Shown: one piece after another, positions 10,244 through 19,686 of the stretch
Position numbering within the stretch: position 1 is the stretch's first letter
Layout of the letters: each line of letters opens with the position of its first letter
NCBI GenBank assembly: GCA_036873755.1
Contig: JAVTVY010008188.1
Span: 1-64,000 of the forward strand
Length of the DNA stretch: 64,000 bases
Direction of reading: 5' to 3'
DNA from: Hanleya hanleyi
Lineage: Eukaryota > Mollusca > Polyplacophora > Lepidopleurida > Hanleyidae
Notes under the pieces: model-generated
What the model was told of the DNA's origin: nothing
Databases searched by the model: none
The model's input: only the letters and a program-made list of their open reading frames with translations
Made by a program: the position numbers and the translations under genes

Positions 10244-10967
10244 GTATGTCCGCTAGGCCGAGGCTAGTTAATTTGCTGAGAGACTATAGTGGATTTCCTC
10301 ATACACTACTCCTGCTGTCTAATACATTTTTAGTGAACTTTGAAATATCATTGCATGTTTCAGCACCTGGTGTATTTCAACATTTTACTTCGAAATAACT
10401 AAATGTCTAGGTTCAGGTCAGTTATGTTTTGATAGAGACAATAACCTGGTTAGATCTGGCAAATGCTGATTCGGTATGCAATAGAATGTATTAACACTTG
10501 TTCTTTCAATCCCCTTAGAACATAAATGTGTTATATGAATATGTACTCGGAACACTACATCTTTAAACTAATTTCCTGTACCTGCGTCCGTATTATGGAG
10601 AAACAGGTCATGATGCTCATTCACTGACATCGAGGATCATGGATGATTCACCGACTATAGTAACTTTCTTTATTTCCTTAATTTCATTTGTTTCAAGGAA
10701 ATATTGTCATGGCTTCCTACGAATAAAATATGCTTATGATTGATTTATATCAGAGGAGTTCGCATGTCACCAATATACCTACGATTAAAGTATACATACT
10801 AACGACAAACATATTATTTTTATCCTATCATATGGATTATTTGTCTGGTTGTCATGTGATCCATTGTTCTAGTGTATGCATGATACATTGTATTAAATAT
10901 TATTTTCCTTTATTGTTATCGTTCCTTTGCAGGTTCTCTGAGGACAACTCCCGACTCAAAGTACAAC

Positions 10968-12002
10968 ATGTCTAATTTGAGCTCCAGCAGCATTGGAACA
11001 CAAACCGAGAAAAACCCTCACAAGTGTCATCCGTGTGATTATGTCTCCAGTCGCATATCACACCTTTCTAACCACCTACGAACACACTTAGATAAAAATG
11101 AGCTCTTTCAAGATGGTTTGTCAGAGGATGGCGGGGATAGAAGTAAAAGTGCAACACAGAATATGTCAACACACACGGGCAATGATCGTGATAAACCTTA
11201 CCAATGTACTATATGTGGATTCAGTGCCTTCTCTAACGATGCCCTTCTTTGTCATATGAAATCACACACGGTGGAAAGGGTATACAAATGTGCTTTATGT
11301 GAATATGGCGCCGAATCTAAATATCATGTTGTTCAGCATATGAAAACGCACGCTGAGAGAAAGCGATTCAAATGTTCGTCGTGTAAATATAGCTCCTCCA
11401 GAAAAGCTAATCTGGCTCTGCATCTACTGACGCATACTGGAGAGAAACCATACAAGTGTACTCTTTGTGAATACCGTTCAGCATCAACAAGCGGTGTTCG
11501 TCAGCATATGAGGAGTGCTCATATGAATGACAAACCGCACGAATGTCCTGTTTGTGATTATAGAACTACCTGTAAAGGTAGTCTTGCCATCCATGTCAGC
11601 AAGCATTCAAAAGAAAAACCACACAAATGCTCCATCTGTGATTATAGCGCTGTAACCAAGCACCTCCTTTATAACCATATGATCAAGCACACTGGAAAGA
11701 AGCCATACGGTTGTACTATATGTGCTAACAGATTTGTTACGAAGACCAATCTTGCTCAACATATGAAAAGACACAGTGGGGAGAAGCCATATAAATGTCC
11801 CATTTGTGAGTACAGCGCAGTCTCCAAAAATGAAGTTACTGTACATGTACGATCACATACAAACGAAAGACCTTATCAATGCTCCGAATGTGATTTCTCA
11901 GCAAACCACAAGGGCAATCTTACCGCACACATGAAAACACATTCAAGGGAAAATGCTCAACATCCAAACAGTAGTGGCGTTGTAGGACACAACTCCTCGT
12001 GA
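10968..12002 (+). CDS. C2H2 zinc-finger protein with ten fingers
   Basis: The 344-residue protein has ten classical C-x2-C-x12-H-x3/4-H fingers from residue 20 to about 325. Finger 1 stands apart, separated from finger 2 by a 38-residue Asp/Ser-rich spacer; fingers 2-10 are joined mostly by TGEKP-like linkers (TGEKPYKC, SGEKPYKC). Many fingers have an aromatic residue right after the second cysteine pair (CDY, CEY), a style seen in REST-like and other poly-finger proteins of invertebrates. Such proteins are usually nuclear DNA-binding regulators; the target here is unknown. The ATG at 10968 follows a polypyrimidine tract and acceptor (TTTGCAG at about 10926-10932), so translation starts 36 bases into the exon. 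The whole coding region is one exon, ending in TGA at 12000. No orthologue is claimed. Confidence 0.9.
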   Translation: MSNLSSSSIGTQTEKNPHKCHPCDYVSSRISHLSNHLRTHLDKNELFQDGLSEDGGDRSKSATQNMSTHTGNDRDKPYQCTICGFSAFSNDALLCHMKSHTVERVYKCALCEYGAESKYHVVQHMKTHAERKRFKCSSCKYSSSRKANLALHLLTHTGEKPYKCTLCEYRSASTSGVRQHMRSAHMNDKPHECPVCDYRTTCKGSLAIHVSKHSKEKPHKCSICDYSAVTKHLLYNHMIKHTGKKPYGCTICANRFVTKTNLAQHMKRHSGEKPYKCPICEYSAVSKNEVTVHVRSHTNERPYQCSECDFSANHKGNLTAHMKTHSRENAQHPNSSGVVGHNSS

Positions 12003-13895
12003 ATACTCAGAAAGCGTCCATTAGCTTCCGTGTAACTGTGCTTGAGGTCCCCCTTCAGCATGTTTAGACGTTATGCGCCAGTCAAGCATTCAGGTCTTTA
12101 TCTGCAGCTTCATGGCATCATCATGGCTGATAGCCTGATTGAGAGTATGCATATGATACGAACTATTCTTGGTTGTTACAGATTTACAAGCAGAACTCCC
12201 ATGATGAAGTCTTCACAGAATGGACTGGTGCCCTATTTTCGCTTTGACTTATCTGCCAGATTAGGCCGGCTAATATTGACTTTGACCGACCATACATTTC
12301 GATATGGTTGCAAGACAGGGGGAAGCCTTCAAATCACGTTGATTGAATTTTTCAGAGCTATGGCTATATTTAAGCTCTATTTTCACGGGGCGATTTAGTC
12401 CCGTAGGGACTAATGGTCCTGTATTGTAGTCAAGAAAAACTTGAGCACATTTGGTACCGTTGCCAGAGTGACTGGTTGTTTGTTTAACTGCTTTAGGCTT
12501 TGAGAGGAAGAGCAGAAGAATAGAGTCCTCAAGTTATTCAGCTACTGCAGATAGTTTGGTCAACTATTTTTGCTAGATTTTGTTTCACCTGGTCTATATT
12601 AGTGAAGTTAAATATTTTCTGCTATTCTTATATATGTTCATATGTCATTTTCACAGAGATTTCCTGCTTTAGAGCTTGAATACAAAATGGATACTATTCA
12701 GAGGTTGACTTAGAGTGTTTTGCTGAAAGGATGTCATAAATCACTGGTTGATAAAAACTTTATTTAGAACACTTAACAAATACAGAAGAAAAGAGTTTAA
12801 GACAGACTTATCATATGTTTGCAAGAAATTTTTTCTAGGCTTCCATTCTTGCAGAAATTGTTTACACGGTATGGAACTTTTGTACTATCACACACACATC
12901 CCCTCCACCAGACCTTCTATACCTTTTAGAGCATAGTCACATGCATGACCTAGGTCAATGGCTTGGTTCACTTAGCTGATAGGGTTACTTGATAGGGTCA
13001 AACTCCAAACTTTAGATAGCATGCAGTGCTATACATGTACAAGTCTGCATACAACCATTGTCAGAATAGTACCTTATTGAGAGAAATGTGTGAGACTACA
13101 AATTGTATGGCTCTTCGTCATGGAGACTGAACATCAAAGAGTTAGTGGAATTATTCCAACAGCCTATTTTACATTTAAATAGCCCCGTTTCAGTGCCTAA
13201 GGCTCTAGTTATTTCTCAAAGTTCTCAAATTAGACTCACAGTTTTTGAATTGATCACATTTGAGCTTCACTCATTCGATAACAAGACATTCCATTCGTGT
13301 CCGGTAAAATGAGATTTGCTATGACTGAGTTCACGCAGCTGCCTTTTCAAACAACATATGTTTTATGAATTGTTGTTTTAACTGGTCACAGGTTTGTGGA
13401 AAACACTCTTTTCTGTCATATCGAAGAAGAACAAACAAATCATTATTTGTCCTAGAAATGTTCTTGTTGGATGCAGCTACAATATGGAGATGATTTTGAA
13501 ATGGACACACTTCAGACACTCTAAAATCTGTGTACTGGTGTCACATTTCTAGCCGTATACGCTTTAAGCAGGACTTCTGATTAAAATTAGAACTGAATGT
13601 TGCTGAGCTGTAAGGTCTAAAAAGAAGCCCATCTGGTTTTATGTCCGCTAGTTTTGAATTGAAATGTCGACCTCGGTGTAGGGTTACGGTAAGAATTAAA
13701 TTCAAGTTTCGTTGATGTAGGCGGGACTTCTGTAGACTCACGGATGTTGTTGAATTTCGTAACCGTTTGATGTAGATTTCTAGTGGAAGTTATGAAAACA
13801 ATGCCAATATAGTTACAAGCACGTTGATAAGAAACGGCTCCTTCGACGATGAAGCAGGCCACCTATTGGCTTTACGTTCCATTATAGAGAAGCGA
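12003..13895. other. 3' untranslated and intergenic sequence
   Basis: A perfect hairpin (TTAGTCCC-GTA-GGGACTAA, about 12395-12413) lies in the probable 3' untranslated region. No clear AATAAA is seen. Open frames at 12042-12398 and 13103-13312 show no domain. Nothing else is supported. Confidence 0.4.
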
Positions 13896-13904
13896 CTGTT
13901 GGGT

Positions 13905-14225
13905 CTTGTTTAAACCCTACCTGGCCGGGATCGCGGGGGGACGGAAATGCCTTTCCCCGCCCACCCTAGTGCACTTTTCTCTGCTGTTTCGAAACGACAA
14001 AACCGAGGAGGCTGAAACTTGCTGACTTTTAAGCCTATCTTATTGGGGTCATTGAAATGAAAATTTCGAAAAATCGACCCAAAAAGGCCGAAAAATGGCT
14101 TCCGAGAAGATGACGTTTTCCGGTAGAGCTTGAACCCAAGATACTGTGTGGTAAGTTTCAGCGCTCTAGCCTTAGTGGTAGAGGAAATATGTAGGGGGGG
14201 GGGGGGGAGGTTTGGCGGGGGAGAC
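13905..14225 (-). repeat. Interspersed poly-G/C repeat, copy 1
   Basis: Read on the minus strand it begins in a C-run and contains GCGCTGAAACTTACCACAC and CAAGCTCTACCGGAAAA. The same order of motifs, with small differences, occurs on the plus strand at about 61465-61600. This is an unclassified dispersed repeat. The G-run near 14192-14208 may be a sequencing-difficult spot. Confidence 0.6.
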
Positions 14226-15868
14226 ACTTATTTTTATCAATATCTATATATTGTATTACATCAGGTACATCAGAATTTTAAACTGGTTCAGTCAAATCCA
14301 TATGTCTGATTGATTTGGACGGTTTCTATTTGCAATAAACACCGTGGTGACATTATATACCAATGAAGTGTTCTAGTTCAGAGTGTAGAACATATCACTA
14401 TCGTCTACATTAAGCCTGAATATTACATCCATCGCAGGCTTACGGTATCTTTCAGAAATTCTCAACTAGGATTTGATACTCAGACTATTATGAAATGAAC
14501 TCTATTGCAACAATCGTAGGCTTTGAAATATTTTCTGCGGAAATTTTGCGGTAAATCCGAATTATCATCAGTAATATAGAAAGAGTAAAATCTCTTAGTA
14601 TTTGGGGTTGAAGTTGGAAAAATGAGGCGTCTGGGAGGCTTCGTAACGTCACGGACCTTGGGTTGATCTTTGAACTTGGATTGTTATGGTAACGTGGAAA
14701 GGAGACATCGAATCACGTGATAAACCGGGTGGATGAAAATCAACCCTAGGATTTCCGTGGAAAAATAAAATGCGGAAATGCGGACTTTACACCCAATAAT
14801 GAAGAAAAACCACATAACATGAGTCTAAGTAAATGTCATGGTACGCGTGCACAGTCGAAGAGTACTAGAGGAAGCGGGTATTTTGAAGGTGCGCAGGGGC
14901 GTGTTGGAACGATTTAGGGTGTTTTTTAATCCAAAATAGATGTTCCAAGGTGTCATATTGAAGCTCCCGGCATGTGAACCACGCTTGGGGTTGACTTGGA
15001 CTGGAAGTCGACAATAATTGGGAAAAAGCGGTCATTTTTGAAGTGCGCAGGAGCATGTTTGGACGACTTAGGAGCCATATCTGATCCAAATATTATAATA
15101 ATAGCTCTCGTAGTGTAGAGTACGATTCGAGTTTTGTCCACGAGACTGTGACGTCATCAGTGGTAGGGAAAGTGTTGATGGGGTACGCACTTGAGACATT
15201 CCTAATTACACTCGTGTACACTAAACCTTAGGGGCGACTTCTGGACGTTGGAGATGCATGAAGACCATGTATTGTATCTAGAGAAGACACGAGGGCATGG
15301 TTGGTTAGAGTTACCTCCCCTGTACTTCACATGACACTGATTGAATGAGTGAATTACGGTTGCGTGAGTGAGCGAGCGAGTGAGGCATACCCAACGCTTG
15401 TAAGAACCCTACACAAATATACACATACAACCACACAGACACCTACACGTAGCTCTACGGGTGTAGATCGTACCAAGAGAACGGTGATATAAACTCCGTA
15501 TTATCCCTCGAAAGCGTGTGAAATTGGTAGAGCTCGCCTTTATTGTATTATACTGAAGACAGCAACATTTGTGCCCAGATTTGATGATTTTTGCAACCGC
15601 TTTCCTCAGCGAGCAAAGAAATTTCAACAATCCCGCTATGTTTGTAAACCGCGTTCTCCTCGTTCCTGGGTCATCGCTCAGATGGCCCAGAGCAAGTGAT
15701 ATAGATTGATAGCATTGCCTCCACTTTTGGAGAATGCATCGCTCGGAGTACATACATATTGGTCGGGCAGACCGTACATTCAATAAATATCAGAATATTA
15801 ACAAAATTAGCCTGCCTTGTAGGGGCTGCATGTCGCACTAGATATCGCACTAGTCTCGTATTATAATG
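14226..15868. repeat. Intergenic with a local duplication and a GAGTGAGC run
   Basis: Two diverged copies of a roughly 130-bp segment (from about 14872 and 15027) share GTGCGCAGG-GC-TGTT-GGACGA-like text. A short GTGAGTGAGCGAGCGAGTGA run at about 15365-15385 is typical of molluscan simple repeats. No gene is seen. Confidence 0.4.
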
Positions 15869-16017
15869 GGGACCCGCGGTGACCGAGTGATCTAAGGCGC
15901 TTCGCTGGTGACCTCTAGCCTCACACCGCTGAACCGGCACGGGTTCGAGCCTAGCTGGTTCTTGTATGGAAGTTTGTGACATTAAGCCAAATCCCCCCCC
16001 CCCCCCTTCCCCCCTCA
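15869..16017 (+). mobile_element. tRNA-derived SINE, internally deleted copy
   Basis: The head resembles a Leu/Ser-type tRNA, with A-box GACCGAGTGATCTAAGG and B-box GGTTCGAGCCT (about 15942). It is followed by GTGACATTAAGCCAAATC and a C-rich tail. TA(T/C)TATAATG flanks both sides (15859-15868 and 16018-16027). It lacks the middle part present in the copy at 23260. Confidence 0.75.
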
Positions 16018-16027
16018 TACTATAATG

Positions 16028-16414
16028 TAGTTTGAAGTGACTCGATCCGAACTGCCGGTATGAATCCAGATTGGCGTCCATGTTGAAATTTTTTTTCAGA
16101 CACAGTAGCACGCCGAATCTGTCAGCTGTATGACTTCAGTTGCCATGGAGATGGCTCTAGATGAAAAACCTGGGGGAACACCTCAAATTAGACGAGATCT
16201 TTCGATGGCAGATCCATGGAAATATTCAATTCAGTTAGATGCAAAACGAATCTGAGAAAAGGCGGTTCGGTTATAATCCAATGTAAGTTAGGCGCCCACC
16301 GTACATATATACCGGGATAAACAGGCACAGACAAATCTTAATGAGTACGCGAAGATGCATAAATCAGGCATTTTGAATTATTCCATTCATTTTTATTCAC
16401 TAAATGTATATTTG
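16028..16414. other. Intergenic, no gene seen
   Basis: No domain, repeat or RNA gene is supported between the SINE and the left terminal repeat of the virus-like cassette. Confidence 0.4.
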
Positions 16415-16498
16415 TCTAGGATCAGTGCGACCCCAGGGTCAAGCGTTTATTGTCCCGTATGTCTCCGCAAAAAATAAACATACAAAATGGCGGCGCTT
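16415..16498 (+). repeat. Left terminal inverted repeat of the cassette
   Basis: It pairs with 19602-19686 with about eight differences over 85 positions. A minus-strand open frame (16439-16621) runs into it. The flanking TATATTTG does not match the right flank. Confidence 0.75.
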
Positions 16499-16954
16499 GC
16501 TGTGGGAATTCTCTTTTGACATCACGACATCGATCGTGCTGCTCTCTGGAGGCAAAGAAGACAACTCTGACTGAGCGAACCCTCTGTGGGGCAAATTCCG
16601 CGTGATCTCCCTTATTCGCACATACGCATCTATAGGCCTTGGGGAATGCCTGTATGGGGTATAGGGGTGGTCATTTTTTTTCTTGTGGATTTTTCTATGA
16701 GTTGTAAGATCTTGTTTTCTTCGTCTGGAGCTGTAGAATACGATGGGAGGATCTAGAAGCTGAGCTAATTTTTTGAAAATTTCAGGTAGGTCTGGATAGG
16801 CTCATACTAGCTCAGTGGACAATGTTGAACCTAATGGGAAACCCACACATGTTCATTGCGGTATGGGTTGTGGGATATTGTTTTGCAGTCTCACCACGTA
16901 GAACACGATGGGCGGGGTGCCGAAGCGATTGGTTGAAATTAAAAAAAAAATCAC

Positions 16955-17375
16955 TGCGCATGCGTAGTGGGTAAATAGCGCTGAGTGGACGTTTTTGGGT
17001 CTAAGTGAGCCCCTATTGGCTCGATTGGGTCGAGTGAGATGTCATACTGAAGCACTCGTGAGGGAGCATCCGACGGCAGGGGTGTGCCGTGGAACTAACG
17101 TCATTCTGCGCATGCGCAGTAGACAAAGAATATGGAAATATACGTTTTGGGGCCAAGAGGGGCCCCTGTTGGTCCGATTGTGTCGATAGCGGTATCAATG
17201 TGTAGCATACGTGAGGGAGCATCCTACGGGATGGGTGACACGTGGCACTGACGTCATTTTGCGCATGCGCAGTGGACAAAGCGTATAGAAATATACGTCT
17301 TGGGACCGAGGTTGGCCATTAATGGCACGATTGGGTAGAGCGAGGTATCAGTGTGAAACGCTCCTCCAGGGCGAT
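16955..17375. repeat. Family A tandem repeat, cluster 2 (about three units)
   Basis: Units of about 150-160 bp contain TTCTGCGCATGCGCAGT, GGAAATATACGTTTTGGGG, GCCCCTATTGGCTCGATTGGG and GTGAGGGAGCATCC. They match clusters 1 and 3. Here they lie inside the virus-like cassette. Confidence 0.75.
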
Positions 17376-17499
17376 CAAGTCATGGGTGAGTGCAGGTAAA
17401 ATTAGGACTTGTCCCGAAAATATAAAAAGCAGAACACGGACTTTACACATAAACCATGGCGAATCGTGGATATTTTCGGGCCAAAATAGTTCAAATGAA

Positions 17500-17625
17500 C
17501 TGCCGGAGTGAGTGAGTGAGTGAGTAAATGAGTGAGTGAGGCGTGCCCAACGCCCGTCTTAACGCGTGGACGCACTAACGATGGTGAGTGAGTGAGTGAG
17601 TGAGAGTGTGTGAGTGGTCATATAA
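17500..17625. repeat. GAGT-type simple repeats
   Basis: Two runs of GAGTGAGTGAGTGAG (near 17508-17540 and 17582-17605) are present. TATAAGG at 17621-17627 follows the second and precedes the short ORF at 17679. Confidence 0.6.
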
Positions 17626-17678
17626 GGTCATTTGAACACCATTAGCTTCAGGCTGTATCCACTCTCTGACCGGCTACC

Positions 17679-17756
17679 ATGTCGAGTACATGTACGTTCT
17701 GTCAGAAGACACTCTCGTCGCCACAATATGCTCAGATATATGCGTCTAATTCATAG
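17679..17756 (+). pseudogene. Truncated zinc-finger-like ORF start
   Basis: A 25-residue ORF begins MSSTCTFCQKTL. This resembles the start of the zinc-finger ORF at 19403 (MGYTCSGCERTF): both read M-x-x-T-C-x2-C-x-basic-T-hydrophobic. A TATAAGG lies 58 bases upstream. No histidines follow, so if homologous it is a truncated paralogue. The similarity is short and the call is tentative. Confidence 0.3.
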
Positions 17757-17817
17757 ATAATAGACACCACCGAGTCCTACTATAGGTCCACCAAGTGGAG
17801 TAGAGCATCCCTATGCG

Positions 17818-18543
17818 ATGACGGTGGGCGGGCCTACGGTATGTGGAAAGACGTCCTGGGTGATGAAGTTTTTAGAGGAAGGTGTGGCAACCCCAGCTCA
17901 AACACGAGTTGTATGGTGCTATAGCCAATGGGAGCCCGCGTTCGAGACTACGAGATTACAGAATGTGAGCTTCGTCCCAGGAATTCCTCACGATATAGAC
18001 ATACCGTATTACTTCGATTCTGAGCAGACCAACGTGGTAGTGCTCGATGACCTGCTCAGTGCGGCCAAGGACAATTCGAAAATCGCGGACCTATTCACCA
18101 AAGGGTCCCATCATCGCAATCTGTCCGTCATCTATTTGACCCAGAATCTATTTCCTCAAAGGAAGGCGTCCAGAGATATTGCCTTGAACTGCCAATACTT
18201 TGTGTTGTTCTCCAATCCCATCGACAGAGCACAAATCCGTGTGTTTGATAATCGAATTTATCCTCAGAACATCGACCATTTCATGCAGGCGTTTCAAGGG
18301 GCGACAAGTCGTCCGTACTGCTACCAGTTCGTAAATTTAAAAGCCCATACCCCCGAAGATCGCCAGCTGACGACCCACGTCATATACCCCTACACCATCC
18401 ATCGAGTCCACACCTGGCAGCACCCGTCCTGCAGCAGCAACCCACCCCAATACAGCGGGTCCCCTTCATACAATCAGTCCCGGAATATCACCCAACCGAG
18501 GAGGACCAACCCAAACCCGTACAAGGGAATGAACATAATGTGA
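17818..18543 (+). CDS. FtsK/HerA (A32-like) viral DNA-packaging ATPase
   Basis: The 241-residue ORF has a Walker A loop GGPTVCGKTS at residues 4-13 (the usual glycine/serine is replaced by V-C before GKT), a Walker B strand VVVLDD at 73-78, and a GSHHRNLSVIYLTQN segment at 96-110 that fits the sensor strand of this family. The C-terminal ~40 residues are a Pro/Ser/Asn-rich tail. In the FtsK/HerA superfamily such proteins pump DNA into capsids of dsDNA viruses (vaccinia A32, Polinton/adintovirus-like elements). Similar ORFs with the GSHHRNLSVI signature occur in many invertebrate genomes. The frame is open upstream only to a stop at 17761; ATG 17818 is the only start, but the residues before it (HPYA) also look family-like, so the true N-terminus may be lost. 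The downstream neighbour is decayed, so the gene itself may not be active. Confidence 0.8.
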   Translation: MTVGGPTVCGKTSWVMKFLEEGVATPAQTRVVWCYSQWEPAFETTRLQNVSFVPGIPHDIDIPYYFDSEQTNVVVLDDLLSAAKDNSKIADLFTKGSHHRNLSVIYLTQNLFPQRKASRDIALNCQYFVLFSNPIDRAQIRVFDNRIYPQNIDHFMQAFQGATSRPYCYQFVNLKAHTPEDRQLTTHVIYPYTIHRVHTWQHPSCSSNPPQYSGSPSYNQSRNITQPRRTNPNPYKGMNIM

Positions 18544-18548
18544 ACTCG

Positions 18549-18898
18549 ATGCTATGGAAGGATTTGTTCAAAGAAATTATGGACGCCGAGATGGGCGAGA
18601 CGTTGAGGGCCACAGAAAACAAGTTTCACCGCAAAGGGTATTCGAAGAGGAAGCCGCAATTTAAGCCCATACCACATTTGTAGCCAGGCTACGACGGGCT
18701 TTATGTCAGTAGTATGCCAACCTCGTGACCCACATAAAATTGCTGGACAAGGACCCCGTCCATATGGAAATCGAAAGAACAGCGTCGATGTTGAAAACCC
18801 CGGGCATGAACTGAAAAGCGGTGTATGTCAGAGCAATAGCACAAAAGAAACATTTGTTCGAACGCATCATTAGATCAGAAGCGTCTCACTATAAATAA
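18549..18898 (+). pseudogene. Decayed ORF downstream of the packaging ATPase
   Basis: A frame of 44 codons (18549-18683) starts MLWKDLFKEIM and ends in a basic stretch (HRKGYSKRKPQFKP). After its stop, coding-like sequence continues in another frame (about 18683-18898) with in-frame stops near 18710 and at 18812, reading for example YANLVTHIKLLDKDP and KKHLFERIIRSE. I read this as one small basic viral protein broken by a frameshift and two nonsense changes. Its start lies six bases after the ATPase stop, suggesting the two belonged together. Function unknown. Confidence 0.5.
18890..18897 (+). promoter_or_regulatory. TATA box of the 114-residue ORF
   Basis: TATAAATA lies 39 bases before the ATG at 18929 and overlaps the end of the preceding decayed ORF, a compact arrangement typical of virus genomes. 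Confidence 0.55.
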
Positions 18899-18928
18899 CC
18901 CACACGACACCATTCCCCTCATTTCACC

Positions 18929-19273
18929 ATGAGCACTGCAGAGTCCACATTGTTTGAACCCGACAACGAGGATATTCTAGCCGAAGCGTTATGTCGAGCC
19001 AACGTTCAAGTCGATGCTATAATTGATACAGCTCAAGGCGGATCCACCGTTCAGCACCAATGCATGCGTTGTCATCTTAGCACTCTCATAGATGACATCC
19101 AATGGGTGACACGGGTAAATCTTCTGCTGCATAAGAAACAGATAATACCCAATAAGGATACCAACACAACTACCCGTGCCCAGAATCTGCTGACTTTGCA
19201 TGAGTCATTTCAAACCTTTATGGAGACGCAGCTGGAAACGGGAAATTATTTTCTTCAACCTCCAAAATACTGA
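18929..19273 (+). CDS. Small unrecognised ORF of the virus-like cassette (114 aa)
   Basis: The protein starts MSTAESTLFEPDNEDILAEA and is intact for 114 residues. It has one CMRC pair (residues 45-48), an acidic N-terminus and a predicted mostly helical body; no signal peptide or membrane segment is visible. A TATA box lies 39 bases upstream and the next TATA box 77 bases downstream, so it looks like a separately transcribed unit. I do not recognise the family. The leader and context favour a real gene over a chance frame. Confidence 0.5.
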   Translation: MSTAESTLFEPDNEDILAEALCRANVQVDAIIDTAQGGSTVQHQCMRCHLSTLIDDIQWVTRVNLLLHKKQIIPNKDTNTTTRAQNLLTLHESFQTFMETQLETGNYFLQPPKY

Positions 19274-19349
19274 TGTTCGTCCAATGATGATCGACAATGC
19301 ATAAGCCGTTGAGATAGGACGTTAAGGTATTGAGACGGGCGTTTCTGTC

Positions 19350-19357
19350 TATAAAAG
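19350..19357 (+). promoter_or_regulatory. TATA box of the small zinc-finger ORF
   Basis: TATAAAAG lies 53 bases before ATG 19403. An earlier in-frame ATG at 19361 is too near the TATA box to be in the transcript, so 19403 is the better start. Confidence 0.5.
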
Positions 19358-19402
19358 CAAGTGTATTCCCAAAACGTGCACAGTCGATGTTCAACCGTCA
19401 GC

Positions 19403-19654
19403 ATGGGGTATACATGCTCTGGGTGCGAACGCACGTTCACCGGACATTACGATATGATGCGACACCAGAACACTTTCCATCCAGACTCTGAGGAGCCCAC
19501 TGAGGAAGCAGATACAGCGACTGTTGAGAGTCTATTTACTGATACAGAGAGCTTGATCTCAGACAGTCAGTCTACATCTCAAGGAAGTGAGGACGAACGT
19601 CCAGCGCCGCCATTTTGTATGTATATTTTTTTGCGGAGATATACTGGACAATAA
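19403..19654 (+). CDS. Small single-finger C2H2 protein of the virus-like cassette
   Basis: From ATG 19403 the ORF gives 83 residues. One N-terminal C2H2 finger (C5-x2-C8-x12-H21-x4-H26, with F12) is followed by an acidic Ser/Thr-rich tail (SEEPTEEADT, TDTESLISDS). The last ~18 codons run into the right terminal repeat, and the stop overlaps an AATAAA (about 19651-19656), so coding end and polyadenylation signal coincide. An N-terminal finger with an acidic tail could suit a transcriptional regulator, but that is inference. The truncated ORF at 17679 begins similarly. Confidence 0.55.
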   Translation: MGYTCSGCERTFTGHYDMMRHQNTFHPDSEEPTEEADTATVESLFTDTESLISDSQSTSQGSEDERPAPPFCMYIFLRRYTGQ

Positions 19655-19686
19655 ACGCTCGAACCTGCGGTCGCACTGATCCTAGA
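19602..19686 (-). repeat. Right terminal inverted repeat of the cassette
   Basis: It pairs with 16415-16498 and contains AATGGCGGCGC-type sequence in reverse (GCGCCGCCATT) and an AATAAA that serves the small zinc-finger ORF. Confidence 0.75.

Larger units (their letters stand above)
16415..19686. mobile_element. Virus-like integrated cassette with terminal inverted repeats
   Basis: Inverted repeats of about 85 bp and roughly 90% identity bound this 3.3-kb segment (16415-16498 and 19602-19686). They start TCTAGGATCAGTGCGAC, end at GGCGGCGCT, and each carries an AATAAA pointing outward. Inside are a packaging ATPase, a decayed ORF, two small ORFs and a truncated zinc-finger-like start, several with a TATA box 39-58 bases before the ATG, plus family A repeats. 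A DNA-packaging ATPase between terminal inverted repeats is what Polinton/adintovirus-like elements and related small dsDNA viruses show. No polymerase, integrase or capsid gene is visible and no target duplication is seen, so it is a fragment or deletion derivative. Confidence 0.65.

Noticed and set aside
12042..12398. 118-codon frame after the first C2H2 gene
   Set aside because: It has no domain, lies where the 3' untranslated region is expected, and shows no start context or splice sites.
15671..16111. 146-codon minus-strand frame
   Set aside because: It runs through the SINE and its C-rich tail; composition is repeat-derived.
16439..16621. 60-codon minus-strand frame in the left cassette terminus as a gene
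   Set aside because: Only the terminal-repeat part resembles the opposite end; no TATA box, domain or clear homology upstream of it.
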